64,000 nt of DNA from Chloroflexota bacterium (GCA_028875225.1 JAPPFB010000012.1:1-64000), one strand, 5' to 3'. Counted from the stretch's first letter, positions 18,483 to 26,672 are shown. Notes: a model not told the origin generated them from the letters alone. Translations and numbers: made by a program.

Positions 18483-19418
18483 TTATTCGCCGAGGTACAT
18501 GAGGGCGCTTTCGGAGACGCGCTCGACGTCGGCCCAGGAGTACCAGGGCGGGGCGTCGCCGATTTCCGACCAGATCCGGTGGATGACGGCCAGCTTGTAC
18601 ATCTGGTGCAGCATCCAGTAGCGCAGGTCGTGGGCGTCTCGCCCGGACCGCTCGAAGGCGGGCGCGGCGAGCGGATGATCCTCGGGCGGGGCATTGAGTC
18701 CCTTGAGCGAGGCGAGGGCCGTGATCAGGCCCCAGTCGGAGAGCGGATCGCCGAGATTCGCCTGTTCCCAGTCGACCACGCCGGCAATCGAGCCGTCTTC
18801 GCCGACCAGGTAGTTGAACACGTTGATGTCGCCGTGGCAGAGCCGGGCCTCCGGGCTGTCGGGCAAGTGCTGATTCAGGATCGCGCCGATTTCGGCAATC
18901 AGGTGCACATGATGGCAGTTGAAGGCGACGGCTCTCGCCCGCACCGCGTCGAGATCTCGCAGCGCTGATTCATGACCGGCCGGAGGCGGGTCGAGGAATT
19001 CGAGACCATACTGACGCCAGTCGAGCGAGTGAATGGCTTGAACCATCGTTCGGTAGTTGTGGGTCACGGCCGGCGTCATCGGGGCCATGCCCATGTGCGG
19101 ATACGGCATCCAGGACAGCACCACGTAGGGCGCGCCGAGGGGTGAGTCGGCACCCTGTTCGCCAAGGACTTCCGGCACCGGAATCGGCGACGCCTCGAGG
19201 CAGCGCATCACCCGAGCCTCGCGGCGGACGTCGTAAGGCTGAAAGATGCCGACCTTTCGCTCCAGCCGCAGTACCACGGGCAGGTCGTCGTCTCGCCCGA
19301 TCTGCCACGTCAGGTTGGAGACCCCGCCGTCCAGGCGCTCGGCCCAGACCGCTTGTCCACCGACTCCACAGGACTGCAGCGCCTCGGTCGCCAGCGCGGG
19401 CGTCAACTCGATTTCCAT
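18483..19418 (-). CDS. APH-type phosphotransferase (acyl-CoA dehydrogenase-associated type), paralog 1
   Basis: This 311-residue kinase-fold protein has the catalytic Brenner-type motif LCHGDINVFNYL and the metal site GVVDWEQANLGDPLSDWG. The strand PVVLRLERK, with an N-terminal segment ahead of it, corresponds to the nucleotide-binding lobe. Relatives of this subfamily phosphorylate 4-hydroxyacyl-CoA (as in the ACAD10/11 pathway) rather than antibiotics; that role is inferred. It overlaps nothing, converges with the LLM gene, and its start is 5 bases from the next gene upstream in the operon (thioesterase, 19423). Confidence 0.85.
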   Translation of the reverse strand: MEIELTPALATEALQSCGVGGQAVWAERLDGGVSNLTWQIGRDDDLPVVLRLERKVGIFQPYDVRREARVMRCLEASPIPVPEVLGEQGADSPLGAPYVVLSWMPYPHMGMAPMTPAVTHNYRTMVQAIHSLDWRQYGLEFLDPPPAGHESALRDLDAVRARAVAFNCHHVHLIAEIGAILNQHLPDSPEARLCHGDINVFNYLVGEDGSIAGVVDWEQANLGDPLSDWGLITALASLKGLNAPPEDHPLAAPAFERSGRDAHDLRYWMLHQMYKLAVIHRIWSEIGDAPPWYSWADVERVSESALMYLGE

Positions 19419-19422
19419 GGGT

Positions 19423-19848
19423 TCAGCCGGTCTGCGAGATGGAATAGGTGACCCGGGCCTTGGCGATCAGTTTGCCCTGATCGCTGCGCAGGTCGACGTC
19501 GCCGACGGCGAGGGTGCGGCCTTTCTTGATCACGTTCGATTCGACCCGCACCTTCGAGCCGACTGCCGGTCGCAGGTAGGAGATGTTCAGCTCGGACGTG
19601 CCCTGCATTTGCTCGCCGACGCGGCAGGTCGAGAGCACTGCGGCGACGACGCCGATGTCGGCGAGGGAGGCGAGCACGCCGCCATGGACGCCGCCTCTGG
19701 CGCCGCCGGCGGTGGTTGCAGTGATCGGCATTTCCAGGACCGTGCGGCCGCGGGAGATCTCGGTGAAGCGCTCGCCGAAGATCGAATTGGTCCCGTAGCG
19801 AGACTTGATTTCGGGCAGGGGAACCAGCCACCGGATGTCGTCGGGCAT
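19423..19848 (-). CDS. PaaI-type hotdog thioesterase
   Basis: This 141-residue hotdog-fold acyl-CoA thioesterase has the PaaI/YdiI motif GGVHGGVLASLADIG, in which the helix start and Asp/Gly residues form the active site. The C-terminal strands VRVESNVIKKGRTLAVGDVDL follow. It lies between two APH-type kinase genes on one strand, consistent with an acyl-CoA salvage or degradation operon. Substrate chain type is not readable. Confidence 0.88.
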   Translation of the reverse strand: MPDDIRWLVPLPEIKSRYGTNSIFGERFTEISRGRTVLEMPITATTAGGARGGVHGGVLASLADIGVVAAVLSTCRVGEQMQGTSELNISYLRPAVGSKVRVESNVIKKGRTLAVGDVDLRSDQGKLIAKARVTYSISQTG

Positions 19849-19881
19849 ACCGCGGAGTCTAAGGGCAGACCTGGCGGAGTC

Positions 19882-20847
19882 CTATTGGGACAACAAACGG
19901 TCCGTCGGCTCGGCGTACATGGCGGCGATCTGGTCGGGGTCCCAGCCTCGGAGGACGATCAGGGCTCCGGTGGCTGAGGAGTGCTTGTAGAGCTGGTGGA
20001 GGGTCCAGTAGTGGAGGTCGTCCTCGCTGCGGCCGTAGCGGCGCAGCGCTTCGGTCATGACTTGCCGCGCGCCCGCTGAGAGGTCGAGGTTGCCGAGCAG
20101 GTCTTCGGCGGCGAGCCGGCCCCAGTCGGACAGGGGATCGCCGAGGTGGGTCTGTTCCCAGTCGAGCACAGCGGCCACGCGCGGGGGGTCTCCTGGATGC
20201 AGGATGACGTTGCCGAAGTTGACGTCGCCGTGGACGAGCATTGGCGCGGGACTGTCCGGAACGCGGCCGTCGAGCGCTTTGCGCAGGCGCTTGATGTGGG
20301 GCAGGTCGGCGACGCCGAACGAGTGCAAGCGCTGCAGGATCTCGGCCCGTTCGCGGATCGCGGGTCCCGATTCGGGCGGTTCCGGCAACCAGTCGAGTCC
20401 GGCCGCTCGCCAGTCGAGGGTGTGAATCTGGCGAAGGGTCTCGCAATAGGCGCGGGCGGCGTCGGCCTGGAGTTGGCCTCGGATCAGCACATCGCCGTCG
20501 ATCCACTCGATGACGATGGCGGCGCGGCCCGTCAACTCCGGGTCCTCGAGATCCGATGAGACGCCGAGCACCTCAGGCACGGGAATGCCGGCCCGGGCGA
20601 GTTGCTGGAGGAGTCTGGCCTCCACCGGGAGGTCGTAGGGCGGGAGGATGCCCCGGGATGGCTCGATCCTGAGCACGACCGGCGGCGCACCCTCGCGTTC
20701 GACACGCCAGCTCTCGTGAGACTGACCCTTGAGCCGCTCCACGGCGCGGACGACGCCCTCGACACCGCAGGCCGATAACGCGGCCTGAGCACGACGCAGT
20801 TGCACTCGTTCTGATTGGGACTCGTCACTCACCGCAGCGTCCGCCAC
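19882..20847 (-). CDS. APH-type phosphotransferase (acyl-CoA dehydrogenase-associated type), paralog 2
   Basis: This 321-residue paralog of the kinase-fold protein at 18483-19418 has MLVHGDVNFGNVI and AAVLDWEQTHLGDPLSDWGR as catalytic and metal motifs. Both proteins share the ILPPYDLPVEARLLQQL-type nucleotide lobe and a C-terminal helical part with LHYWTLHQLYK. The start is GTG at 20847. Duplication around the thioesterase suggests sub-specialised substrates in one acyl-CoA pathway. Confidence 0.85.
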   Translation of the reverse strand: MADAAVSDESQSERVQLRRAQAALSACGVEGVVRAVERLKGQSHESWRVEREGAPPVVLRIEPSRGILPPYDLPVEARLLQQLARAGIPVPEVLGVSSDLEDPELTGRAAIVIEWIDGDVLIRGQLQADAARAYCETLRQIHTLDWRAAGLDWLPEPPESGPAIRERAEILQRLHSFGVADLPHIKRLRKALDGRVPDSPAPMLVHGDVNFGNVILHPGDPPRVAAVLDWEQTHLGDPLSDWGRLAAEDLLGNLDLSAGARQVMTEALRRYGRSEDDLHYWTLHQLYKHSSATGALIVLRGWDPDQIAAMYAEPTDRLLSQ

Positions 20848-20880
20848 CCGACCCGCCTGTACTCGGCTGCAGCTGTCCGC

Positions 20881-20997
20881 CTAGCCCTGGCGCTGCTTGT
20901 TGCGCGGATTTCTCTTGTTGATGATGTAGACACGGCCCTTGCGACGCACGATCTGGTCGTCGCGGGAGCGCTTCTTGACTGAGGCTCTGACCTTCAT
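20881..20997 (-). CDS. rpmJ: 50S ribosomal protein bL36, zinc-free form
   Basis: This 38-residue protein begins [19 protein letters not shown] and ends NPRNKQRQG, matching bL36 along its length. All four zinc ligands of the canonical form (C11, C14, C27, H32) are replaced, here by S11, D14, N27 and N33, so this is a C-minus paralog. It stands alone, not in the usual infA-rpsM context, and is divergent from the RNase D gene. A zinc-containing second copy may exist elsewhere, as in organisms that switch paralogs under zinc limitation. Confidence 0.92.
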   Translation of the reverse strand: MKVRASVKKRSRDDQIVRRKGRVYIINKRNPRNKQRQG

Positions 20998-21100
20998 GAG
21001 GGCTCCGATTGCTGCTCTGGGAAGATCGTAACACGCGGCGGGGACGACCGACGCTGACGAGTCTGTTGCAGACGTATCACGGACTTGTCGCTATCCTCGA

Positions 21101-22390
21101 ATGGATCGACGGACGAGGCTTCAACTGCATATGCCCTTGAGCCCATCGGATAGCGACCGCGGATTGGTTGCCGGCGGACTGGTTGCTGGCGCGCAGCTGC
21201 TCGACCGACACGAGGATGTCGCAGCACTTGCCGACCGTATTCGCGACGACGGCATCATGGGCCTCGACACGGAGTTTGTCGGCGAACGCACCTATCAGCC
21301 GCAACTCTGCCTCCTGCAGGTGTCGACGCGCGACGAGATCTACCTGATCGATCCGCTCTCCGAGCACATTCAGAAAGCGCCCGATCAGCCGATCTGGGAC
21401 GCGATGGCCAGCCCGTCGGTGCGCACGGTCGTGCATTCGTTGGACCATGAGGCGCAGTTCTGCCTGCAGCGCACGGGCAAGACACCGGGCGACCTGTTCG
21501 ACGTGCAGCTCGCGGCGGCGTTCAGCGGCCACTACTACCCGATTGCCTACGACAAGCTGGTCGGACGCGAGCTGCGCCGCGGGGTGGGACCGTCGCAGTC
21601 GCGGACGAACTGGCTGCAGCGGCCGTTGACGTCGGCGCAGTGCCGCTACGCGGCCGACGATGTGCGCTGGTTAATCCGGCTGCACGACCGCTTCCTCAGT
21701 CGGATGAGCGACGATCCGCAACAGCGGCGGGTTGACTGGCTGCGAGAGGAGACCGAGGCGCGGCTGAGCCGGCTCAGCACGCGCGAGACCGACCGCTGGC
21801 GGCGCCTCTCGGGCGCGAACAAGCTGTCGCCCCGCTCGCTGGCGGCGCTGCGCGAGCTCTCATCCTGGCGCGAGTCGGAGGCGAACACGCGGAACGTTCC
21901 CTTCCGGCGGGTCGCGTCGGACGGTCTGCTGGTGGCGATTGCCTCGAGTCGGCCGACGTCGGCGGCGGAGCTGTCGAGCGTTCGAGGGATCAAGCAAATC
22001 AAGCAGGAGCACCTGCCGGACGTGCTCGGCGCGGTCGCAGCAGCGCTGGCGATTCCTGAGGACGAACTGCCGGCCCGCCCCGCGCGGCATCACGGCGGGA
22101 AGCCGTCGCGGATGGTGGTGCTGTTCCTCGAGTCGGTGCTGGCGGCGGCCTGCGCGCGGCATCAGATCGATTCGGAACTGGTCGGCACCAGTTCGCAACT
22201 GCGGGCGCTGGTCTCGTGGAACGAGAACGGTCGGCCGGCAGGGCTGACCCCGCAGCTGCTCAAGGGCTGGCGCGGCGAGGTCTGCGCCGAACCGCTGCTC
22301 GACGCGCTGGAGGGCCGAATCAGCCTGCGGATCAACGACCCGCTGTCGGCCAATCCACTGGCGGTGGGCGGCCTGCCGACGTCTGGGTAG
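21101..22390 (+). CDS. rnd: Ribonuclease D
   Basis: This 429-residue 3'-5' exoribonuclease of the DEDD type processes tRNA 3' ends. Exo I is GLDTEFVGERTYQPQLCLLQ (D56, E58), and Exo III is CRYAADDVRWL. Exo II reads VVHSLDHEAQFC, where Glu117 seems to sit at the usual Asp position. An HRDC domain follows (LAALRELSSWRESEANTRNVPF), then a C-terminal extension. An internal ATG (MPLSPSD) is an alternative start. It lies upstream of tRNA-Asn, but this may be chance. Confidence 0.88.
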   Translation: MDRRTRLQLHMPLSPSDSDRGLVAGGLVAGAQLLDRHEDVAALADRIRDDGIMGLDTEFVGERTYQPQLCLLQVSTRDEIYLIDPLSEHIQKAPDQPIWDAMASPSVRTVVHSLDHEAQFCLQRTGKTPGDLFDVQLAAAFSGHYYPIAYDKLVGRELRRGVGPSQSRTNWLQRPLTSAQCRYAADDVRWLIRLHDRFLSRMSDDPQQRRVDWLREETEARLSRLSTRETDRWRRLSGANKLSPRSLAALRELSSWRESEANTRNVPFRRVASDGLLVAIASSRPTSAAELSSVRGIKQIKQEHLPDVLGAVAAALAIPEDELPARPARHHGGKPSRMVVLFLESVLAAACARHQIDSELVGTSSQLRALVSWNENGRPAGLTPQLLKGWRGEVCAEPLLDALEGRISLRINDPLSANPLAVGGLPTSG

Positions 22391-22443
22391 TGCTGGCCGG
22401 TTGGATCGGCCGTCTCGACGCTCGAGGGATTCAAGCAGGAGTT

Positions 22444-22481
22444 GAGGGCCCTCACCCTAACCCTCTCCCTCAGGGAGAGGG
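22444..22481. repeat. GC-rich dispersed repeat, copy 2
   Basis: This reads GAGGGCCCTCACCCTAACCC then TCTCCCTCAGGGAGAGGG. It is the inverse-orientation copy of the element at 53-82 and forms a CTCTCCCT/AGGGAGAG hairpin. Both full copies lie next to 10-bp-phased repeat tracts. Confidence 0.65.
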
Positions 22482-22560
22482 GATGGGAAAGGGGTGAATT
22501 CTGGTCGATTTCTTCTGATCTCCTGTCCTGGACTGAGGATCGTGCGTTCTGGCGTCCGGG

Positions 22561-22670
22561 AGAGTCCGGATTTGTCCAGATTTGTCCAGATTGTGCCAGT
22601 TTTGGCTGGTTTTGAGCAGGATATGTGCGGCTGAGAGCAGGGATGTGCTGGTGGGAGCCGGATTTTGCGC
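22561..22670. repeat. 10-bp-phased degenerate repeats, locus B
   Basis: Cut into blocks of ten from 22561, the sequence shows CC or GC at nearly the same phase for eleven blocks: TCCGGA, then TTTGTCCAGA twice exactly, then TGCCAG, GCTGG, AGCAGG, TGCGG and so on. The period matches loci A and C, but the core sequence differs. Confidence 0.55.
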
Positions 22671-22808
22671 CGATCATGGCGGGCGCCTTTCGGGGAAGAT
22701 ACGGTCATATGTTCTTATGGTAGGCAGATTCGGCGCCCCGGAGTGAGTCGGCTGCGTCAGTGGCGGGGTGATCGAGGTGGCGGGGTCGCGCTAAGATGTC
22801 GATGGCGA

Positions 22809-22884
22809 TGCCCGGTAGCTCAATTGGTAGAGCGGGCGGCTGTTAACCGCTAGGTTGCGGGTTCAAGTCCTGCCCGGGCAGCCA
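22809..22884 (+). tRNA. tRNA-Asn (GTT)
   Basis: The acceptor TGCCCGG/CCGGGCA, D arm, anticodon arm GGCGG-CTGTTAA-CCGCT with anticodon GTT, T arm GCGGG-TTCAAGT-CCTGC, discriminator G and encoded CCA are all visible. It forms the left border of a lower-GC segment. Confidence 0.95.
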
Positions 22885-22893
22885 CTGTTCGAC

Positions 22894-23952
22894 TCAACGT
22901 ACGCAAGTGAGAGCCTCAATCTGCCTCAAGTACGGCGAGAAATCGAGAAGCGCCGTCGAATATGCCGTATATGGGTTGAGTGCTCCAGGTGCACTCACGT
23001 ATCCTGAGGGAAACTCAAGCACGGTTGAACGTCCGTCCTCCACGTCATCCCTGAGCCAGCCGATGAACTCCACCGGATCATGCACAACATCGTGTCGACC
23101 GGGCCTCCTTAGCAATTCTTTGTTCGTGGACAACCTACCCGAGGCGTCCCAATTGTTGTTCACCTTCCAAGATACTCGTTGCCCGCTTATGCGCACATAG
23201 GAATCACTGCCTTGTTGCGCGGATATCGACGCAGCACTATAGGAACTCCACCCACCGCTCTCTAAGTCGATCAGGCCGACATCGACGTTCAGCTCCCCAC
23301 CTTCTCCGCAGCCCACCTCCACAACTAAGTGATTGTACCAGCTGCTACCCTCATATCCTCTGGTAGTAAAGATCCGGACTGACTCGTCGCCAATGCATGC
23401 AAAGATCTCGTCGTATGCAAGGCCAGAGGACCCCCTAGGAGAGTGGCAATCGTCTTCGATTCTGTACACTTCAGCAGGTCTGTTCCAACCATCCCTATCG
23501 TGCTCTCCCCAGCTGTGTATGGGCACGTCCAGCTTCACCACGCTAGAAGAGTACCATCTGTTCGGCCTCGCGCTGACCGGAAGAAATCGTGTATCCGGGA
23601 AGACCATATCACTCCATCGATTTCCGGAACCAAGCTGCAAACCGAACTCGATACGATCATCATCGTGCCTGAAGGCATTGATGTATGTATCTTCATAGCC
23701 ATTCAAAGCAATCGGCGTGGAGGCAAGCCACTTGCCTGCCGGCGCGCTAGTGTTCAGAAATCTACCTCTGGGCAAGATTCTCTCGCTCCACGCCTCGTTC
23801 GTCCTCAGTTGCAACGCAAACTCCACCCGCCCACTCTCGTGCTTGTACGCCTGGATGCGCGCGACCGTTCCTTCCTGTTCCTGAGTCGCAATGAGCCCTG
23901 AGGGCACGACAATAGCTGAGAGCAGAGCTACGACGAGTCCAAGTTTCAACAC
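22894..23952 (-). CDS. Secreted orphan protein with duplicated N-terminal module
   Basis: This 352-residue protein has an N-terminal signal peptide (hydrophobic residues 3-20, cleavage near ATQ). Two repeats of about 50 residues follow, the first with RVEFALQL, ERILPRGRFL and GKWLAS and the second with RIEFGLQL, DMVFPDTRFL and NRWYSS. The remaining 200 residues match nothing I recognise and contain three or four Cys that may form disulfides. The W-RILP-RF pattern recurs in exported proteins of Chloroflexota, by memory. The gene and its surroundings have visibly lower GC than the rest of the window. It converges on tRNA-Asn. Confidence 0.75.
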   Translation of the reverse strand: MLKLGLVVALLSAIVVPSGLIATQEQEGTVARIQAYKHESGRVEFALQLRTNEAWSERILPRGRFLNTSAPAGKWLASTPIALNGYEDTYINAFRHDDDRIEFGLQLGSGNRWSDMVFPDTRFLPVSARPNRWYSSSVVKLDVPIHSWGEHDRDGWNRPAEVYRIEDDCHSPRGSSGLAYDEIFACIGDESVRIFTTRGYEGSSWYNHLVVEVGCGEGGELNVDVGLIDLESGGWSSYSAASISAQQGSDSYVRISGQRVSWKVNNNWDASGRLSTNKELLRRPGRHDVVHDPVEFIGWLRDDVEDGRSTVLEFPSGYVSAPGALNPYTAYSTALLDFSPYLRQIEALTCVR

Positions 23953-24179
23953 GTGGGTCCCCTTCCGGCGACGGGATTCACTGTCGCCACACAGAGGTGT
24001 TTCCGCACCACATGCTCGGAAGGGGACACGCAGACAGTGCCTCCCGACGTTGACAAATGGTCACGAATAACCACCTCTGTTTGGCAATCTGTGGCATAGG
24101 GCAAGAAATCCGACTGGTGATTTGCCGGACCGAGGTGACTACTGCTCCGCCACTCAGCGACCGGCACGCCTGCGGAGTT
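23953..24179. other. Gap in the low-GC island
   Basis: About 230 bases of near-balanced GC lie between two minus-strand orphan genes. The part next to 23952 should hold the promoter and ribosome site of the secreted protein (GGAAGGGGACC lies just upstream of its ATG). No other feature is seen. Confidence 0.4.
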
Positions 24180-24674
24180 TCAGCTGTTAGGGACGCGCCA
24201 GTTCTTCAAGGCACTGCCTGGGATCGACTTCGATACGCCTCTCGGACGGGACGTGACAAGAAGTTGCTTACCCCTCTCTCTCGTGATTGTGACAGCGCGG
24301 CTCTTATCCGAGCCTATGTCATCTAGGCCGTAAACCTCCCGCAATTGGTCTGGGGTGAGAAGGCAAACCTCAGTTGAATGAGCCGTGCTCATGTTACCGG
24401 AACTACAAACCAGTGCAACATGGCACCGCTCGGTCTGGAGATAGCTCAGCGCTTCTCTATTGAACTGAAATGTCCAAGATTGTCGATTGTTGGAAGTTCT
24501 CTTGTTGCGTGGTGTCCTGTAGACCACGTGAATCGTTTCCTTATCGTCGATCCTGTAGGTAGAGGCGTTCTTGTCCAAGTCGGTCTCTATCATCCTTAGT
24601 GCAGGGCGTTGGCCTCCTCGCACGATCTGTGCAAGCACAGCGCCATGAATCAGCTCTTTTGTTGTGATCGACAT
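24180..24674 (-). CDS. Hypothetical protein of low-GC island
   Basis: This 164-residue protein has no recognisable family. Visible features are a basic middle (TPRNKRTSNNRQSWTFQF), a strand with two Cys (HVALVCSSGNM), a CLLTPDQLREVYGLD segment and a basic C terminus. GAGAGG precedes the ATG by nine bases, supporting expression. Base composition is lower in GC than the neighbours, as for the secreted protein next to it. The compact alpha/beta pattern could be a nuclease-like or DNA-associated protein, but nothing shows this. Confidence 0.6.
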   Translation of the reverse strand: MSITTKELIHGAVLAQIVRGGQRPALRMIETDLDKNASTYRIDDKETIHVVYRTPRNKRTSNNRQSWTFQFNREALSYLQTERCHVALVCSSGNMSTAHSTEVCLLTPDQLREVYGLDDIGSDKSRAVTITRERGKQLLVTSRPRGVSKSIPGSALKNWRVPNS

Positions 24675-24846
24675 CCGGCTGTCCTCTCGTTGGGCGCAAC
24701 AGGGAGTTGCGAGATTCCGGGATTGTATACAGCAATCCTCACGGCAGGGTCAAGCCTCCATCTCTAGTGAAGATGCGGAGTGTCTTCTGTGCATAACAGT
24801 CGGTCGATTGTTAAATCGCGAAGGTATAGATACAAGAGGCGTATGT

Positions 24847-24920
24847 TGGCTGCCGAGCCAGGATTCGAACCTGAACTGAGGGATCCAAAGTCCCTAGTGC
24901 TACCGTTACACTACTCGGCA
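24847..24920 (-). tRNA. tRNA-Gln (TTG)
   Basis: On the minus strand: acceptor TGCCGAG/CTCGGCA, anticodon arm AGGGA-CTTTGGA-TCCCT with anticodon TTG, T arm with TTCGAAT, discriminator G and encoded CCA. It is 14 bases downstream of tRNA-Leu and probably co-transcribed with it. Confidence 0.95.
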
Positions 24921-24934
24921 AGTGGAGATGAGCT

Positions 24935-25021
24935 TGGTACCGAGGGCCGGACTCGAACCGGCACGGGCTTTACGCCCAATGGTTTTTGAGACCATCGCGT
25001 CTACCATTCCGCCACCTCGGC
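24935..25021 (-). tRNA. tRNA-Leu (CAA)
   Basis: This 87-base class II tRNA on the minus strand has acceptor GCCGAGG/CCTCGGT, anticodon arm ATGGT-CTCAAAA-ACCAT with anticodon CAA, a long variable arm (GGGCGTAAAGCCC), T loop TTCGAGT, discriminator A and encoded CCA. It is the first gene of a two-tRNA unit. Confidence 0.95.
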
Positions 25022-25038
25022 ACGCTTCCATCAGACTA

Positions 25039-26337
25039 TCAGGACTCCCGGAGGCCGTCGCTGTCGTCGCCGCTGCGGTGGGCCTGGATTGGGTTCAGCT
25101 TGCGAAAGCGGACCAGGCGGATGCGGCGCTGGTCGGACTCGGCGACGGTCCAGCGGTAGCCGTGGAGGTCGATTGACTCCTCGGCCTGGGGGATGCGGCG
25201 GAAGCGTTGCAGGAGCATGCCGGCGACGGTTTCCGCCTCCTCGTCGGAGAAGTCGAGCTCCAGTTCGGCGCCGAGGTCGGTCAGGCCGCGGCGGCCCTCG
25301 ACGAACTGTTCGCCGGCGATGCTGACCGGGACCGGTTCGGAACCGGCCCGTGTCTCGCTGCGGATGTTGCCGACGACCAGCTCGAGGATGTCCTCGAGCG
25401 TGACCATTCCGGTCGTCGCACCGAACTCGTCGATCAGCAGCATGAGCTGTTGGCCGGTGGTCTGCATTGCGGTCAGCACGCGCTGGACGGAGGCGCGTTC
25501 GGACTCAATCGGGGCCTCGCGCATCACCTCGCGCACGCGGTCCTCGCGCCGGCCGCGACCGAGCTCGGCGACGACGTCGGAGCCATGCAGGTAGCCGATG
25601 TAGTCGTCGGCCGAACCGAAGCGGACGGGCAGACGCAGGAATCCCGCTTCGCCGAAGGCGCGTCCGGCCTCCTCCAGCGTGGCGGCGGAGTCGATCGAGT
25701 AGATCTGCGGGCGCGGCGTCATGATCCGGCGGATCTGCGTCTCGCCCAAGCGCAGCGCGCCGAGCAGGACCGACGTGTCCTGGCGCTCGAGTTCGCCTTC
25801 TTCGCGGGACTGCACAATCGCCGTGCGCAGCTCGCCCAGCGACAGGGCGGAGTGGGCCTCCTCCTCGCCGCCGACGATGCGCAACCAGATTCGCGACAGC
25901 CAGTCGAGGGCGGCCACGGCGGGGGCAATCAGCCGTGACCACCAGATCAGAGGTAGCGAGTAGTAGCGGGCAACTGTCATGTTGTGGTGCAGGGCGACTG
26001 ACTTGGGTCCGATCTCGCCGAAGATGACGAGCAGGACAGTGACCGTGACGGTCGCCACGACGATGCTCAGGCCGCCGCTGCCGCCGACCAGTTCCTGCGC
26101 GATCACCGCGCCGACGGTTGCGGCGCCGGTGTTGACGAGGTTGTTGCCCACGAGGATCGAGGCGAGCAGGCGTCGGGGCTCGGCGAGCAGGCGAGCGGCG
26201 CGGTCGGCGCCGGGCAGCCGGCGGCGCCGTTCGTGCTCGAGTCGAACGCCCTCGATCGACAGGTAGGCCGTTTCGGAGCTGGAAAAAAACGCCGACAGCG
26301 CCAGCAGCCCTGCCAGCAGCACGAAATACTCAATCAC
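25039..26337 (-). CDS. CNNM/HlyC-type membrane protein (DUF21-CBS-CorC_HlyC)
   Basis: This 432-residue hemolysin-family protein is probably a divalent cation (Mg2+ or Co2+) transporter or regulator. The DUF21 membrane part (about residues 1-175) has FFSSSETAYLSIEG and LVGNNLVNTGAATV. Two CBS domains follow (TPRPQIYSIDS, LLIDEFGATTGMVTLEDILE), then the CorC_HlyC domain (about 350-415). The start GTG at 26337 has AGGGAG seven bases upstream; a longer reading would add a non-membrane N terminus. It is separated from tRNA-Leu by 17 bases. Confidence 0.9.
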   Translation of the reverse strand: MIEYFVLLAGLLALSAFFSSSETAYLSIEGVRLEHERRRRLPGADRAARLLAEPRRLLASILVGNNLVNTGAATVGAVIAQELVGGSGGLSIVVATVTVTVLLVIFGEIGPKSVALHHNMTVARYYSLPLIWWSRLIAPAVAALDWLSRIWLRIVGGEEEAHSALSLGELRTAIVQSREEGELERQDTSVLLGALRLGETQIRRIMTPRPQIYSIDSAATLEEAGRAFGEAGFLRLPVRFGSADDYIGYLHGSDVVAELGRGRREDRVREVMREAPIESERASVQRVLTAMQTTGQQLMLLIDEFGATTGMVTLEDILELVVGNIRSETRAGSEPVPVSIAGEQFVEGRRGLTDLGAELELDFSDEEAETVAGMLLQRFRRIPQAEESIDLHGYRWTVAESDQRRIRLVRFRKLNPIQAHRSGDDSDGLRES

Positions 26338-26427
26338 GGAGGGACTCCCTGCACGTTCCGTCGCACAACGGACAGTGCCGCCCCCGAAACCGCCGGGGGC
26401 CATGAATCCCTACGCTACTCTTCTGGC

Positions 26428-26556
26428 ATGGTTGCACCGACCGAACCACTCAGCATCAGCAATGCGGCGGACATCCTGAATGTTGACGCCGATGCGCTCC
26501 TGGACGAAATCCGTCAAGCAGCGGCCGAAGCCGAGCGTCCCTCGGCGCGGGATTGA
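26428..26556 (+). CDS. Possible 42-residue protein
   Basis: This short acidic frame from ATG at 26428 (SISNAADILNVDADALLDEI) looks like an amphipathic helical peptide, with a normal stop at 26556. There is no recognised family and no strong Shine-Dalgarno. It sits in the gap between the divergent CNNM-type gene and the HAD gene. Support is only codon pattern and lack of any other content there. Confidence 0.3.
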   Translation: MVAPTEPLSISNAADILNVDADALLDEIRQAAAEAERPSARD

Positions 26557-26579
26557 ACGATTCCCGGACCGGCGCTCAG

Positions 26580-26664
26580 TGTGAGCGTCTTCGTCAACGG
26601 CAAGCTGGCAGTCTGCGAGCGGGACCAGCCCGGCTCCGACGACTGGCGGGTCCAGTTCAAGTGA
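26580..26664 (+). CDS. Possible 27-residue leader peptide before HAD gene
   Basis: A GTG-initiated frame encodes VNGKLAVCERDQPGSDDWRV and ends in TGA at 26662-26664. That stop overlaps the GTG at 26661, a possible start of the downstream HAD gene (GTGA). It could be a coupling ORF or chance. No family is recognised. Confidence 0.2.
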
Positions 26665-26672
26665 TCAACGGC

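Larger units (their letters stand above)
22391..22808. other. Repeat-filled gap between RNase D and tRNA-Asn
   Basis: The gap of about 420 bases holds a GC-rich dispersed repeat (22444-22481), a 10-bp-phased degenerate repeat (22561-22670) and about 140 bases of A/T-richer sequence that may carry the tRNA promoter. I see no gene. Confidence 0.55.

Noticed and set aside
18483-20847. Aminoglycoside resistance function for the two APH-fold genes
   Set aside because: The kinase motifs fit the broad APH superfamily, but their context with a thioesterase and CoA genes favours an acyl-CoA-related role.
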